A stretch of 46,388 nt of DNA from Bacillota bacterium (GTDB lineage: Bacteria > Bacillota > Clostridia > Acetivibrionales > DSM-2933). A program made the translations under genes and the position numbers. The stretch covers positions 1-46,388 of the forward strand of contig JAEYYB010000081.1 in assembly GCA_023430975.1 (NCBI GenBank), in the 5' to 3' direction. This document shows, piece by piece, positions 17,761-25,763 of this stretch (the first letter of the stretch is position 1; each line of letters begins with the position of its first letter). The notes under the pieces were generated by a model. That model saw only the letters and a list, made by a program, of their open reading frames with translations, searched no databases and was not told where the DNA came from.

Positions 17761-19458
17761 TTACATCTTTTCCGGGCATTCAATACCTAAAAGCCCCATG
17801 CCTGTTGAAATGACTGTCCTCACAGCCTTGCACAGCTCAATTCTTGAGTCCCTCAATTTACCTTCACTGCTTAAAACATGATTCTCATGATAAAACTTAT
17901 TAAAGCTTTGAACAAGATCTATTAAATATTTAGAAATATCTGACGGTTCATATTCTTCTGCAGCATCAATAATCACTTGTGGAAACAATGCTAAAGTTTT
18001 TATTACTTCATATGATTTATCATCAGTCAATAATTCATAATCTATATCCAGCTCTTTACTAAAATCAGTCTTTTCCAGCACGCTGCGTATTCTTGCGTGG
18101 GTGTATTGTATATAACATGATGTTTCACCTTCGAAGTTTAAAACTTTATCCCATACAAAAACCGAGTCCTTCATTCTTTTATTCTTTAATGCACTGAATT
18201 TCACAGCACCTATTCCTACGATTTTGGCAACCTCTTCTTTTCCTTCAAGCTTCGGACTCTTTTCCTCTATCTTTTCCATAGCTTTTGAAACAGATTCATT
18301 CAACACATCATCAAGATAAACCACAGTGCCTTTTCTTGTTCCCATTGCACCTGTTTCAAGGCTTATCATTCCATTTGCAACATGCACAAGGTTATTAGCC
18401 CATTTATATCCCATCAAATCTACAACCTTGAAAATTTGCTGGAAGTGCAGATTCTGCTGTGTTGCAACACAATAAAGCACCTTGTGAAAATCATATTTTT
18501 CCTTGCGGTATAATATGGCTGCAAGATCACGGGTTGCATATAATGTCGCACCATCGCTTCTTAGAATCAAGCACGGCGGCATTCCAAATTCGGTTAAATC
18601 AACAATCTGTGCTCCCTGGCTCTCTTTAAGAAGATTCTTATCCCTTAACTCCTCAATTACAGGCCCCATTTTGTCAGTAAAAAAGCTTTCCCCGTCCCAT
18701 GAATCAAACTCGACATTCAAAACCTTAAGAACCCTTTTAAACTCCGAAATACTTACTTCCCTGAACCATTTCCATAACTGTACATATTCAGGCTCTCCAT
18801 TTTCAATAGCTTTAAAAGCCGCTCTGCCTTCATCATTTAGACTTTTATCATTTTCTGCTTCATCATGAAATCGAACATATATTTTAACCAGCTCTTTAAT
18901 TGGGTTTTTCTCAATTTCTTCCTTATTGCCCCACTTTTTATATGCTACTATAAGCTTGCCAAACTGTGTACCCCAATCTCCGATATGGTTAATTCCTACA
19001 CATTGGTAGCCTAAAAACTTGTATATCCTTTTTAATGAATCCCCTATTACAGTTGTAGGCAAATGACCTATATGAAAAGGCTTTGCAATGTTTGTAGCAC
19101 AGTAATCAATTACCACAGTCTTTCCATTACCTATATCCGATCGTCCATAGCCAGCTCCCTCTTTCACAATGTCTTTCAACACCTCAGAAGCAAAATTCCC
19201 TTTGTTAACAAAAAAGTTTACATACCCACCAACACTAATGATTTTGTCAATAATAAGAGACTTTTCAAGCTTTTCTGCCATTTCAGCTGCAATTATATTA
19301 GGTGATTTTCTAAACACCTTTGAAAGCTGAAAACACGGGAAAGCATAGTCGCCCAAATCAGAGTTTGGCGGTATCTCAATCAATTTTTCTATTTCTGCCA
19401 TATCTAAATCAACTTGTGTTGAAATGGTATTTGCAATCTCTTTCTTTATATTTTTCAT
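17761..19458 (-). CDS. argS: Arginyl-tRNA synthetase
   Basis: A 565-residue class I synthetase that charges tRNA-Arg. An N-terminal Add-1-type domain is followed by the catalytic domain with its HIGH motif as FHIGHLPTT (preceded by VIDYCATNIAKP) and IGDWGTQFGKLI. The KMSKS equivalent is MGTRKGTVV, the relaxed form usual in ArgS. The C-terminal DALR anticodon-binding domain begins with CYIQYTHARIRSVL. The length is typical. The ATG has a GGAG site. Expression is very likely controlled by the T-box leader and promoter immediately upstream. Confidence 0.96.
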   Translation of the reverse strand: MKNIKKEIANTISTQVDLDMAEIEKLIEIPPNSDLGDYAFPCFQLSKVFRKSPNIIAAEMAEKLEKSLIIDKIISVGGYVNFFVNKGNFASEVLKDIVKEGAGYGRSDIGNGKTVVIDYCATNIAKPFHIGHLPTTVIGDSLKRIYKFLGYQCVGINHIGDWGTQFGKLIVAYKKWGNKEEIEKNPIKELVKIYVRFHDEAENDKSLNDEGRAAFKAIENGEPEYVQLWKWFREVSISEFKRVLKVLNVEFDSWDGESFFTDKMGPVIEELRDKNLLKESQGAQIVDLTEFGMPPCLILRSDGATLYATRDLAAILYRKEKYDFHKVLYCVATQQNLHFQQIFKVVDLMGYKWANNLVHVANGMISLETGAMGTRKGTVVYLDDVLNESVSKAMEKIEEKSPKLEGKEEVAKIVGIGAVKFSALKNKRMKDSVFVWDKVLNFEGETSCYIQYTHARIRSVLEKTDFSKELDIDYELLTDDKSYEVIKTLALFPQVIIDAAEEYEPSDISKYLIDLVQSFNKFYHENHVLSSEGKLRDSRIELCKAVRTVISTGMGLLGIECPEKM

Positions 19459-19517
19459 AGTTATTACACTCCTTTTTTACCCTAAAACATGGTATATGTT
19501 TATTTATCCGATAAAAT

Positions 19518-19775
19518 AAAAAAACTCCAATCTCATAAAGAGACGGAGCTGCCGTGGTACCACTCTAATTGGTGTTTTAGTAAACCTTATTGATAAAACA
19601 CCCACTTAAACCCTTATCGCAGGAATACGTTCCCCCTACTGCTATTTCAGGGAAAATCTCACTGGCTCTTTTGATACTTGTGTTGTTGTCAGGCTTGCAC
19701 CACTCCCCAACTCGCTGTAACCATTGACAAATACTACTTCTCCAGATCATCGAATTGCAATATAAAATTTGGTTT
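19518..19775 (-). promoter_or_regulatory. T-box riboswitch leader of argS
   Basis: On the minus strand the conserved T-box AGAGTGGTACCACGG (19552-19566) lies just before an intrinsic terminator: stem GAGACGGAG with CTCCAATCTC (19524-19548), followed by seven T's. Upstream, a long Stem I includes the distal-loop/AG-bulge signature AGCGAGTTGGGGAGTGG and paired TTGTCA / TGACAA arms. Known role: uncharged cognate tRNA pairs with the specifier and the T-box and stabilises the antiterminator. An AGA in the 3' side of Stem I is a candidate Arg specifier, but I could not fold the stem with certainty. Confidence 0.92.
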
Positions 19776-19780
19776 TCTCT

Positions 19781-19809
19781 ATTATATTAAGTTTGCATGA
19801 AATTATCAA
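19781..19809 (-). promoter_or_regulatory. Sigma-A promoter of the argS T-box leader
   Basis: On the minus strand TTGATA, a 17-base spacer, then a perfect TATAAT. It sits directly upstream of the T-box leader. Confidence 0.8.
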
Positions 19810-20043
19810 CGCTTTTTTGTTTTTTATTTTGTATGAATTTGTGTGTCATGAATTGAGTATCAGCTTTGAACCCTTGTGACTATTAGATAAAGAAATAAGT
19901 AAAAACAATTTTCCTTAACTAATTACTCCCCTAATATGAAATATTTAAAATTTAATAATTATCTGATTAAAATATCTGATTAAATTATGTCATACATATA
20001 GCGCTTTGTCAACCATAAATTACACATCAAAAAGGAGCTGCTG

Positions 20044-20238
20044 TTATTCATAATGTGGAGCCTCATCTTTCAGAGATTCAACCATTTCAACAAATGCACC
20101 GTCCAAAACCTCCAATGCAGCTTGAAGCTCAAAAAAATCTTTAGTACTCTCCCCCTCTTCAATTTTAAAATTCATATATTTGTGATTTAGTCCATTAATT
20201 TCAGGGTATGATTCTTTAATTATCTTCTGAAAAAACAA
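20044..20238 (-). CDS. Small hypothetical protein downstream of the LspA-like gene
   Basis: Unrecognised acidic protein of about 64 residues, predicted helical (QAALEVLDGAFVEMVESL near the C-terminus). The likely start is TTG at 20238, just after GGAGGAG; there is no ATG. The frame is open 15 codons further up to the stop codon of the LspA-like gene and that stretch (QAIFGHIVGGALFFQKII) also looks protein-like, so the true start is uncertain. It is in the same frame as the upstream gene, separated by that gene's TAA, and probably co-transcribed. The function is unknown. Confidence 0.5.
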   Translation of the reverse strand: MFFQKIIKESYPEINGLNHKYMNFKIEEGESTKDFFELQAALEVLDGAFVEMVESLKDEAPHYE

Positions 20239-20286
20239 TGCTCCTCCTACAATATGTCCAAAAATTGCCTGAAGGCTATTGATTTG

Positions 20287-20823
20287 TTAATGCTTTTTGT
20301 TTAGCAGATATCTAAAAAAGTCCTTTAATAAAGTCTTTTCATCAATTTGTTTTAACTGTTCATTTTTTGTAAAAAGCAACAATATCATAAGTCCAATAAA
20401 AACATCTATATATAGGTCTTTCAAGTCAAATGTAAAAAATCCTTTTAGCATTATGTAATCCAAGCTTCCATCCCAAAAAACCTTGTCAATTAACGAACAC
20501 ATAGCACCTGAAAATAAAAAAGCAAACATTATATTAATGATTTTAACACTGCCTATTCTTTTAGTTAGAAACCTGTAAAAAATAATTACAAGTATAATCA
20601 TAATTGCAACTACAGCTATATGTAACCCTTTGCCGGCATTAAGCTTCAACATTGAATTAAACCATGAGTAATGCCTGTTGAACATTGGTTCAAAATATAA
20701 CAAAGGAGGTAAAATCGGAAGCCTTTTATCAAAAAAATTAAGATATATAACTATCTTTATAGTCTGTTCTATTGCTATTAATAAAAGCACACCAACCCAT
20801 GTTGCCTTAATTTCGCCCCTCAT
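20287..20823 (-). CDS. Divergent signal peptidase II (LspA)-like membrane protein
   Basis: 178 residues with four hydrophobic segments (~8-28, ~68-85, ~95-112, ~137-151), the LspA topology. Family motifs are recognisable but altered: IEQTIK where LspA has a DQ.sK motif; FSGAMCSLIDKVFWDGSLDYI where LspA has GGA.GNLIDR...G.V.DF; and DLKDLYIDVFIG where LspA has FN.AD..I..G. The aspartates equivalent to the catalytic pair (Asp122 and Asp136) and Asp113 are kept, so proteolytic activity is possible. It may be a paralogue with another substrate; the housekeeping lspA is probably elsewhere. The ATG lacks an obvious strong ribosome site. Confidence 0.65.
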   Translation of the reverse strand: MRGEIKATWVGVLLLIAIEQTIKIVIYLNFFDKRLPILPPLLYFEPMFNRHYSWFNSMLKLNAGKGLHIAVVAIMIILVIIFYRFLTKRIGSVKIINIMFAFLFSGAMCSLIDKVFWDGSLDYIMLKGFFTFDLKDLYIDVFIGLMILLLFTKNEQLKQIDEKTLLKDFFRYLLNKKH

Positions 20824-20986
20824 ATTTATACACCGCCAGATTAAATAATGTATGCATTGTTTTACTTGCTAGTGAAATTTATTCGCTACAAACCTAATGG
20901 TATATTATGTAAAAGCATAAGTCAAGTGCAGAATCTGATTCGTTATTAAATATGTAGGGTTCTTACCAATCTTCTTCCAAACAATA

Positions 20987-21132
20987 TATATTAAATGTGA
21001 TAAATCTATTACATTTGTCTTAAGCAAATCTATTAAAATCAGTTAATCTTGCTATTTGTCTATCACAAAATAACGTTAAACCATTAGTTATTTTGCTCTG
21101 CCAAATGTAAGATTATTAACACTTTTAATATA
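20987..21132. repeat. MITE-like repeat, copy C (146 bp)
   Basis: Third member of the family. The left terminal repeat has one mismatch and the right one is perfect. Its interior tracks copy B closely (TTAAAATCAGTTAATCTTGC, TTTGTCTATCACAAAATAAC, GCTCTGCCAAATGTAAGATT) but lacks the tandem duplication. It lies in the divergent region between the LspA-like gene and the SPFH gene, about 100 bases upstream of the SPFH promoter. Confidence 0.8.
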
Positions 21133-21233
21133 GAAATAACAGGATAAATGAACATTGATGGCACTACTTGAACAGAAACTTATAATTTAAGCTTAAATAC
21201 CATTTTTTGAGGAAAAATAGCCCAAAAATCTAC

Positions 21234-21261
21234 TTGATCTTTAATATAAAAATGTTATAAT
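21234..21261 (+). promoter_or_regulatory. Promoter candidate for the SPFH operon
   Basis: TTGATC, a 16-base A+T-rich spacer, and a perfect TATAAT, ending 57 bases before the SPFH start codon. Confidence 0.6.
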
Positions 21262-21318
21262 TATAGTATAAAAGTGATATCAAAATAATATCATAATAAA
21301 TCAAAAGGGGCGAGGAAA

Positions 21319-22209
21319 ATGAAAGAAAAAAACAGAGAGGTTATATCAGGTCTATTCATGTTTTTGATAGACATCTTAATGCTTTTGGCATCTATTGGCG
21401 GAGTAGTTTGGGGAATCATCAAGACCAACACAGATTCTTCAACACTTTCAATAGCATCAATAATCGGTGGTGCCGTTCTTTTTATAGTTTGGTGCATATT
21501 TACAGGAGGATTTTTTACGCTTCAACCAAACGAAGCAGCTGTACTTATATTGTTCGGTGACTACAAAGGAACAGTTAGAAAGTCCGGATGGCACTTTGCA
21601 AACCCATTTTACACTAAAAAGAAAATATCCCTTCGTTCAAGGAACTTAAATGGTGAAAAGTTAAAAGTAAATGATGAGGCTGGTAACCCAATAGAAATTG
21701 CTGCAGTGGTTGTGTGGAGAGTTGAAAACACTTTTCAGGCAATATTCGATGTAGAAAACTATGTTGATTATGTTAAAGTACAGAGCGAGTCTGCAATCAG
21801 GCATATCGCCGGAATGTATCCCTACGACATAACCGATCAAACTCACAACATATCATTAAGAGGTAGTGCTGATGAAGTTTCTGAAGCTCTGAAAAAGGAA
21901 CTTCAGGAGAGGCTTGGTAAAGCCGGTGTTATTGTTGAAGAAGCCAGACTCAGTCACTTGGCTTACTCGCCGGAAATCGCTGCTGCAATGTTACAGCGTC
22001 AACAGGCATCTGCTATAATTGCTGCAAGACAGAAAATTGTTGAGGGTGCTGTAGGAATGGTTAGAATGGCTCTTGATAAACTTAATGAAGATGGAATAGT
22101 TGAACTTGATGAAGAAAGAAAGGCAGCTATGGTAAGCAATCTATTGGTAGTGCTGTGCGGTGAACGTTCAACCCAACCGGTGATTAATACAGGAACACTT
22201 CATAATTAA
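21319..22209 (+). CDS. SPFH/band-7 domain membrane protein
   Basis: 296 residues. Two hydrophobic segments at ~9-32 and ~42-66 anchor the protein; an SPFH (stomatin/prohibitin/flotillin) domain follows from ~68 (TLQPNEAAVLILFGDYKGTV, SGWHFANPF, RSRNLNGEKLKVNDEAGNPI) to ~205. A helical region comes next (EIAAAMLQRQQASAIIAARQ) and is characteristic of the family. Such proteins form membrane microdomains or scaffolds; the client here is unknown. The ATG follows AAAGGGGCGAGG. It heads a plus-strand cluster with the ribbon-helix-helix gene 14 bases downstream. Confidence 0.9.
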   Translation: MKEKNREVISGLFMFLIDILMLLASIGGVVWGIIKTNTDSSTLSIASIIGGAVLFIVWCIFTGGFFTLQPNEAAVLILFGDYKGTVRKSGWHFANPFYTKKKISLRSRNLNGEKLKVNDEAGNPIEIAAVVVWRVENTFQAIFDVENYVDYVKVQSESAIRHIAGMYPYDITDQTHNISLRGSADEVSEALKKELQERLGKAGVIVEEARLSHLAYSPEIAAAMLQRQQASAIIAARQKIVEGAVGMVRMALDKLNEDGIVELDEERKAAMVSNLLVVLCGERSTQPVINTGTLHN

Positions 22210-22223
22210 GGTTGTGATTAAAA

Positions 22224-22412
22224 ATGGCAGAGAAAAAAACTGTACTATTAAGGCTAAACCCCAAAACGTGGGAAGAATTAAGCAGGTGGGCCGAGGAAGA
22301 ATTCAGGTCAATTAATGGCCAGATAGAGTTTATCCTGCATGAAGCAATCCAAAAGAGGCGGAAAGTAAAACCCGCCTCTTTAGAGGATGATAACAAAAAC
22401 GACAAAAGCTAA
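22224..22412 (+). CDS. Arc-like ribbon-helix-helix protein
   Basis: 62 residues. KKTVLLRLNPKTWEELSRWA has the beta-strand and first-helix pattern of Arc/MetJ ribbon-helix-helix DNA-binding proteins, and FRSINGQIEFILHEAIQKRR fits the second helix with the conserved S.N.QIE..L motif of Arc. It is 14 bases downstream of the SPFH gene. In Firmicutes a small Arc-like protein next to an SPFH gene is a recurrent pairing as far as I recall, so it may have a structural role as well as, or instead of, repression. No toxin partner is nearby. Confidence 0.75.
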   Translation: MAEKKTVLLRLNPKTWEELSRWAEEEFRSINGQIEFILHEAIQKRRKVKPASLEDDNKNDKS

Positions 22413-22466
22413 TATGAAGAAGCAAGTTGCTTCACACTATATCATGCTTTGACAGGGAGTGGTTTT

Positions 22467-23117
22467 ATGCTAAATATGGCAGAAAAATTCATATTATTAT
22501 CACTGCAAAATGAAAGTGGTAAGACCTTTTCAAGAGCTACTTATTTGAAGAGATATGGGCTTTCGGCAGCACTGCTATACGAACTTATCAGTAGAAAAAA
22601 GATTGAAGTCCAGGAAAAAAAGTTATTTACTATTGATGAATCTTCTACAGGAGATGCTATACTTGATAGAGCATTTCAAGAAATAAAAAATGCAAAAACA
22701 ATAAATAAATGGATCTATGGCTTTACAAGATTTAAAGCCAATATAAGAAAAGAAATCCTTTATAATTTAATAGATAATGGAATCGTAAGAGAAGATGAAA
22801 AAAGATACCTTGGCTTTATTCCTTTTAAGAGATATCCAGTACTAAACGATAAAGAAAAAAGGATTGCAGAGCAGCAAGTCAGAGCTGTTCTGCTTGATGG
22901 AAAAAATGAAGATTCTTCTTTAATATTTATGTCCAGCATAATTGTTGCCTGTAAAGCTCAAGGCTTGATACTTTCAAAGTCAGAAATAAAGACAATTTCA
23001 GATAAACTGAAACTTATTGCTAAGGGTAAGTACTATAGCACCGACAATGATCTATTACTAAATACAATAAAAGCCCTACGCACAGCAATAGCTGCCGAAT
23101 CATCCGCAGGAACATAA
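22467..23117 (+). CDS. GPP34 (GOLPH3/Vps74)-like protein
   Basis: About 216 residues. The architecture and motifs resemble the GPP34 family: an opening MLNMAEKFILLSLQNESGKT, a helical winged region with AALLYELISRKKIEVQEKKL, and RAVLLDGKNEDSSLIFMSSI followed by a C-terminal helix. Eukaryotic members bind phosphatidylinositol 4-phosphate at membranes; bacterial members are widespread and mostly uncharacterised. The start at 22467 is used because GGGAG lies six bases upstream; a TTG at 22449 is open but unsupported. It follows the SPFH and Arc-like genes and ends 78 bases before the tRNA, so the operon may be a membrane-associated module. Confidence 0.72.
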   Translation: MLNMAEKFILLSLQNESGKTFSRATYLKRYGLSAALLYELISRKKIEVQEKKLFTIDESSTGDAILDRAFQEIKNAKTINKWIYGFTRFKANIRKEILYNLIDNGIVREDEKRYLGFIPFKRYPVLNDKEKRIAEQQVRAVLLDGKNEDSSLIFMSSIIVACKAQGLILSKSEIKTISDKLKLIAKGKYYSTDNDLLLNTIKALRTAIAAESSAGT

Positions 23118-23133
23118 TTTTTTTAAAAAGGTA

Positions 23134-23162
23134 TTGCATTTTTTTTCACCAGGTGGTATACT
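23134..23162 (+). promoter_or_regulatory. Promoter of the tRNA-Leu gene
   Basis: TTGCAT, a 17-base spacer and TATACT, ending 33 bases before the tRNA. Confidence 0.7.
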
Positions 23163-23195
23163 ATCTTAGCAAAGTTAAGTTTACAAAGCAAATAT

Positions 23196-23279
23196 GCCGA
23201 AGTGGTGAAATTGGCAGACGCACTGGACTCAAAATCCAGCGGTAGCGATACCATGTCGGTTCGAGTCCGACCTTCGGCA
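23196..23279 (+). tRNA. tRNA-Leu (anticodon CAA)
   Basis: An 84-base cloverleaf with a long variable arm, as expected for leucine. The acceptor stem pairs GCCGAAG with CTTCGGC; the anticodon stem CTGGA/TCCAG holds the loop CTCAAAA with anticodon CAA; the T arm is GTCGG TTCGAGT CCGAC. The discriminator is A and no CCA is encoded. It is followed by a terminator and then a tyrosine integrase, so its 3' end is the probable attachment site of the downstream prophage. Confidence 0.96.
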
Positions 23280-23292
23280 CTTAAAGCCTTTA

Positions 23293-23325
23293 AACGTTAG
23301 AATCTCAAAGATTCTAGCGTTTTTG
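23293..23325 (+). terminator. Terminator downstream of tRNA-Leu
   Basis: 12-bp stem (AACGTTAGAATC with GATTCTAGCGTT, one G.U pair) and a five-base loop, followed by TTTTTGCTTTTT. It lies between the tRNA and the integrase. If integration is in the tRNA 3' end, this terminator belongs to the phage side. Confidence 0.8.
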
Positions 23326-23463
23326 CTTTTTATGGATAATCAAAAAGTGACGTTGTTTGTTTCAATAAATCCAGTGCACCTAAAATGCAATTTTAACTAG
23401 CACTGGATTCATCAAAAAGTAATTCTCCGTTCGTAAAAAATTAATGCGAAAGGAAGATTATGT

Positions 23464-24414
23464 ATGACAAAGAAATTAACAAAATTGAAGGGTAATACTC
23501 ATTCATCTTGCAAATGGCAAGAAGCTTTACAAAGCTTCCTATTCCTTAAGCAAGCACAAGGCATAGGAAAAACTACTCTCAACGATTACAAAAGACACGC
23601 CGAATACTTCTTTAACCGTTACCCTACAGCTTGGCAATCCTCAACATTGAGAAACTCTATAATGGAGTATATGTCTGACGAAATTATGCCAGCCACATTT
23701 AATTTACGGTTAATCTATTTAAAAGCCTTTTTCGAATGGTGTGTTAAAGAAAAGCATCTTGAAGAAAACCCTTTAAAAGATTTCAAGAAACGAAAAGCAC
23801 AGGCACGTATAGTTGATATTGCAGAAGATACTTTACAAAAGCTGATAGTCCTACCAAACTGTTCTACATTTGCAGGGTTAAGAGATTATGCACTCCTTAT
23901 GTTCACTCTTGATACAGGTATAAGACCAAAGGAAGCACTTTCATTGAAAGAGGAAGATTTTGATTTTAAACGCTTTCTTGTCACTATTCCTGCTGATGTT
24001 GCAAAAACTAGAATATCAAGGACGCTTCCCCTACTACCTCCAACTGCAGAAGCAGTTCACAAGCTTATTAAAGTACGGCATCCATCATGGAACAGTAGCT
24101 TACCTGTTTTTTGTAGTTGTGAAGGTACACCGCTAAATCACAGCACTTGGAGACATAGGCTTATTAAATACGGCACAAAATTGGGCACAAAAATTAGACC
24201 ATATGATTTAAGACATGCTTTTGCCCTTCTCTATCTTCGTAGCGGTGGTCATGCTTTTGGATTACAAAAAACACTCGGACATACAGATATGACCATGACT
24301 AAAAGGTATGTTAATCTCACGGGACAAGACTTACAGGAGGTACATAGGACAGCCAGTCCTTTGAATAGGTTGGTTACAACTAAGAAAAACCAACGAGTAA
24401 GGTCACTTGTTTAA
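23464..24414 (+). CDS. int: Tyrosine-type site-specific integrase
   Basis: 316 residues: an N-terminal SAM-like core-binding domain (~15-115) and a catalytic domain (~125-300). Catalytic residues are visible: Arg in LDTGIRPKEALSL, the RHAF motif in RPYDLRHAFALLYLRSG, His in LGHTDMTMTKRYV and the nucleophile Tyr in the same motif. The start has AAAGGAAG seven bases upstream. It lies 184 bases from tRNA-Leu and transcribes away from it, as expected for an int next to its own att site. A 10-bp inverted repeat (AATCCAGTGC / GCACTGGATT, 23368-23377 and 23400-23409) sits in its leader and might bind integrase or affect expression. Confidence 0.93.
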   Translation: MTKKLTKLKGNTHSSCKWQEALQSFLFLKQAQGIGKTTLNDYKRHAEYFFNRYPTAWQSSTLRNSIMEYMSDEIMPATFNLRLIYLKAFFEWCVKEKHLEENPLKDFKKRKAQARIVDIAEDTLQKLIVLPNCSTFAGLRDYALLMFTLDTGIRPKEALSLKEEDFDFKRFLVTIPADVAKTRISRTLPLLPPTAEAVHKLIKVRHPSWNSSLPVFCSCEGTPLNHSTWRHRLIKYGTKLGTKIRPYDLRHAFALLYLRSGGHAFGLQKTLGHTDMTMTKRYVNLTGQDLQEVHRTASPLNRLVTTKKNQRVRSLV

Positions 24415-24663
24415 TCAAAGACCGTAAGTTTAGGAATACATAATGCTAGTTCTAAAGTTGAACCCTCTCTAAAATTCGATGTTCAACTAATTGGAGTATC
24501 ACAACAACTATATAAACATGATGAATCGTGGGCTTGAATTACTATATTTCCAAAACCAAGTGGGTATTGCAAACTATAATTAGATTTGCAGCACCCACTG
24601 CTTATATAAGAACTATTCACGTAAGTTCAAGTTTATTAATGAATAAAAAGCAAAATTTATATA
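24415..24663. other. Non-coding gap after int, with a terminator-like hairpin
   Basis: The space between int and the deaminase gene holds no frame with coding character. The hairpin at 24559-24599 pairs AGTGGGT.ATTGCAAA with TTTGCAG.ACCCACT with two mismatches and an 11-base loop. It lacks a strong T-tract, so it is only a weak terminator candidate for int. Confidence 0.45.
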
Positions 24664-24691
24664 TTGAAATTATATCATTATTTGGTAGAAT
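24664..24691 (+). promoter_or_regulatory. Promoter candidate for the deaminase/immunity cassette
   Basis: TTGAAA, a 16-base spacer and TAGAAT, about 70 bases upstream of the deaminase start. It would let the cassette be expressed in the lysogen independently of phage late transcription. Confidence 0.5.
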
Positions 24692-24763
24692 ATAAATGAA
24701 AGATTTACCAGCAGTACCGAAGTAAGCAGTATCAATATAGCAATAAGGAAGTTGGTGAATTAT

Positions 24764-25333
24764 ATGCCAGATAAAGCAGCAACAGGGGCACAAGCAGCGG
24801 CAAAAGCAAACCTATACATAGCTTTACAAAAAATGTTCCCCACAGCATCAAAAAGAGCTATTGATGAAATGGCTAAAACTATATTAGAAAAGCATGCTAA
24901 AATAGCAAGATTTAGAGAAATAGCAGGATTACAGCCTTATTCCGAAGATTCAGGTGATACAGTTGCAATGACAGAAGTTGCTGGACATGCTGTATTTGGC
25001 GTGAATTCATCTATTACCAAAGAATCTCATGAAGCAACAAAAGAACTTCGGAAGAAATGGTTTAAAATGGTGAAATGGTGTCCACCAAAGAAGAAAGAAC
25101 CAAAGCACTTGGGACATGTACAATCATTAACACATGCTGAATCACATGCTTTAATTAGAGCTTATGAGAGATTGGGGAAATTGCCTAAAAGAATCATAAT
25201 GTATGTAGACCGAAAAACATGCAACATGTGTAAGGGTGAAATGCCAGCCTTATTGAAGCATTTAGGAGTAGATGAACTTACAATATTTAGTGGAGATAGT
25301 TTAGAACCACTTATTTTAAAAGCTGTTAAATAA
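24764..25333 (+). CDS. Deaminase-fold (HAE / CxxC) putative toxin
   Basis: About 189 residues. The C-terminal part has the zinc-binding signature of the cytidine-deaminase-like superfamily: THAESHALIRAYERLG (His-Ala-Glu, residues ~124-126; Glu would be catalytic) and KTCNMCKGEMPALLKHLGV (Cys ~153 and ~156), in the order and spacing of bacterial toxin deaminases of the SCP1.201/DddA type. AGHAVFGVNSS at ~73-83 resembles a leading deaminase strand. The first ~60 residues are Ala-rich and helical; there is no signal peptide or secretion domain. ATG 24764 follows GGTGA by five bases; TTG 24752 and GTG 24755 are alternative starts nearer an AAGGAA. An Imm1-like gene follows at once. Substrate (DNA, RNA, nucleotide or protein) is unknown. 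Confidence 0.75.
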   Translation: MPDKAATGAQAAAKANLYIALQKMFPTASKRAIDEMAKTILEKHAKIARFREIAGLQPYSEDSGDTVAMTEVAGHAVFGVNSSITKESHEATKELRKKWFKMVKWCPPKKKEPKHLGHVQSLTHAESHALIRAYERLGKLPKRIIMYVDRKTCNMCKGEMPALLKHLGVDELTIFSGDSLEPLILKAVK

Positions 25334-25349
25334 CTGAAGGGAGAATGTT

Positions 25350-25763
25350 ATGAAAACTATCACATACGATAATCCGACTGGAAGTCCTATAAAAAATCCA
25401 AGTTTAGAATACTTGAAAGAAATTATATTTAATGAAGGTGCTGACTTCTGGAAAAAGGGAAATGGTGAATCATGTATTGAAATAGATGGAATGGATGAAA
25501 GAATTATATTCTTTTATGATGAACCTTATGGATTCTTTATCATGAGGCATCCTGATTATTTAGCACCTTATGATGAAAGTGTAGAAATAGAAGTTGTAGA
25601 ACATAAAGTGGGCGGTGAGCCTATGAGAATTCCAAGTTGCTGTTATGTCTCACGTGAGAAAGCATTTGAAATAATAAGTGAATTAATAAAAACACAGAAG
25701 ATACCTGAAAATATTAACTGGACAGATATATATGATATTGAAGGCTTTGACCATGGATATTAA
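25350..25763 (+). CDS. Imm1-like immunity protein
   Basis: 137 residues, acidic. The pattern of a Trp/Gly-rich early segment (GADFWKKGNGESCIEIDG), an aromatic FFYDEPYGFFIMRHPDY strand pair and a C-terminal YVSREKAFEIISELI..QKIPENINW matches the Imm1 family, known partners of deaminase toxins. GAAGGGAG is at a proper distance upstream. It starts 16 bases after the deaminase stop and overlaps the following gene by 11 bases, so all three are probably one transcript. The inference that it neutralises the deaminase rests on position and resemblance. Confidence 0.68.
   Translation: MKTITYDNPTGSPIKNPSLEYLKEIIFNEGADFWKKGNGESCIEIDGMDERIIFFYDEPYGFFIMRHPDYLAPYDESVEIEVVEHKVGGEPMRIPSCCYVSREKAFEIISELIKTQKIPENINWTDIYDIEGFDHGY

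Noticed and set aside
22224..22412. Antitoxin of a toxin-antitoxin pair
   Set aside because: Ribbon-helix-helix fold fits, but the neighbours are an SPFH and a GPP34-like protein, neither toxin-like.
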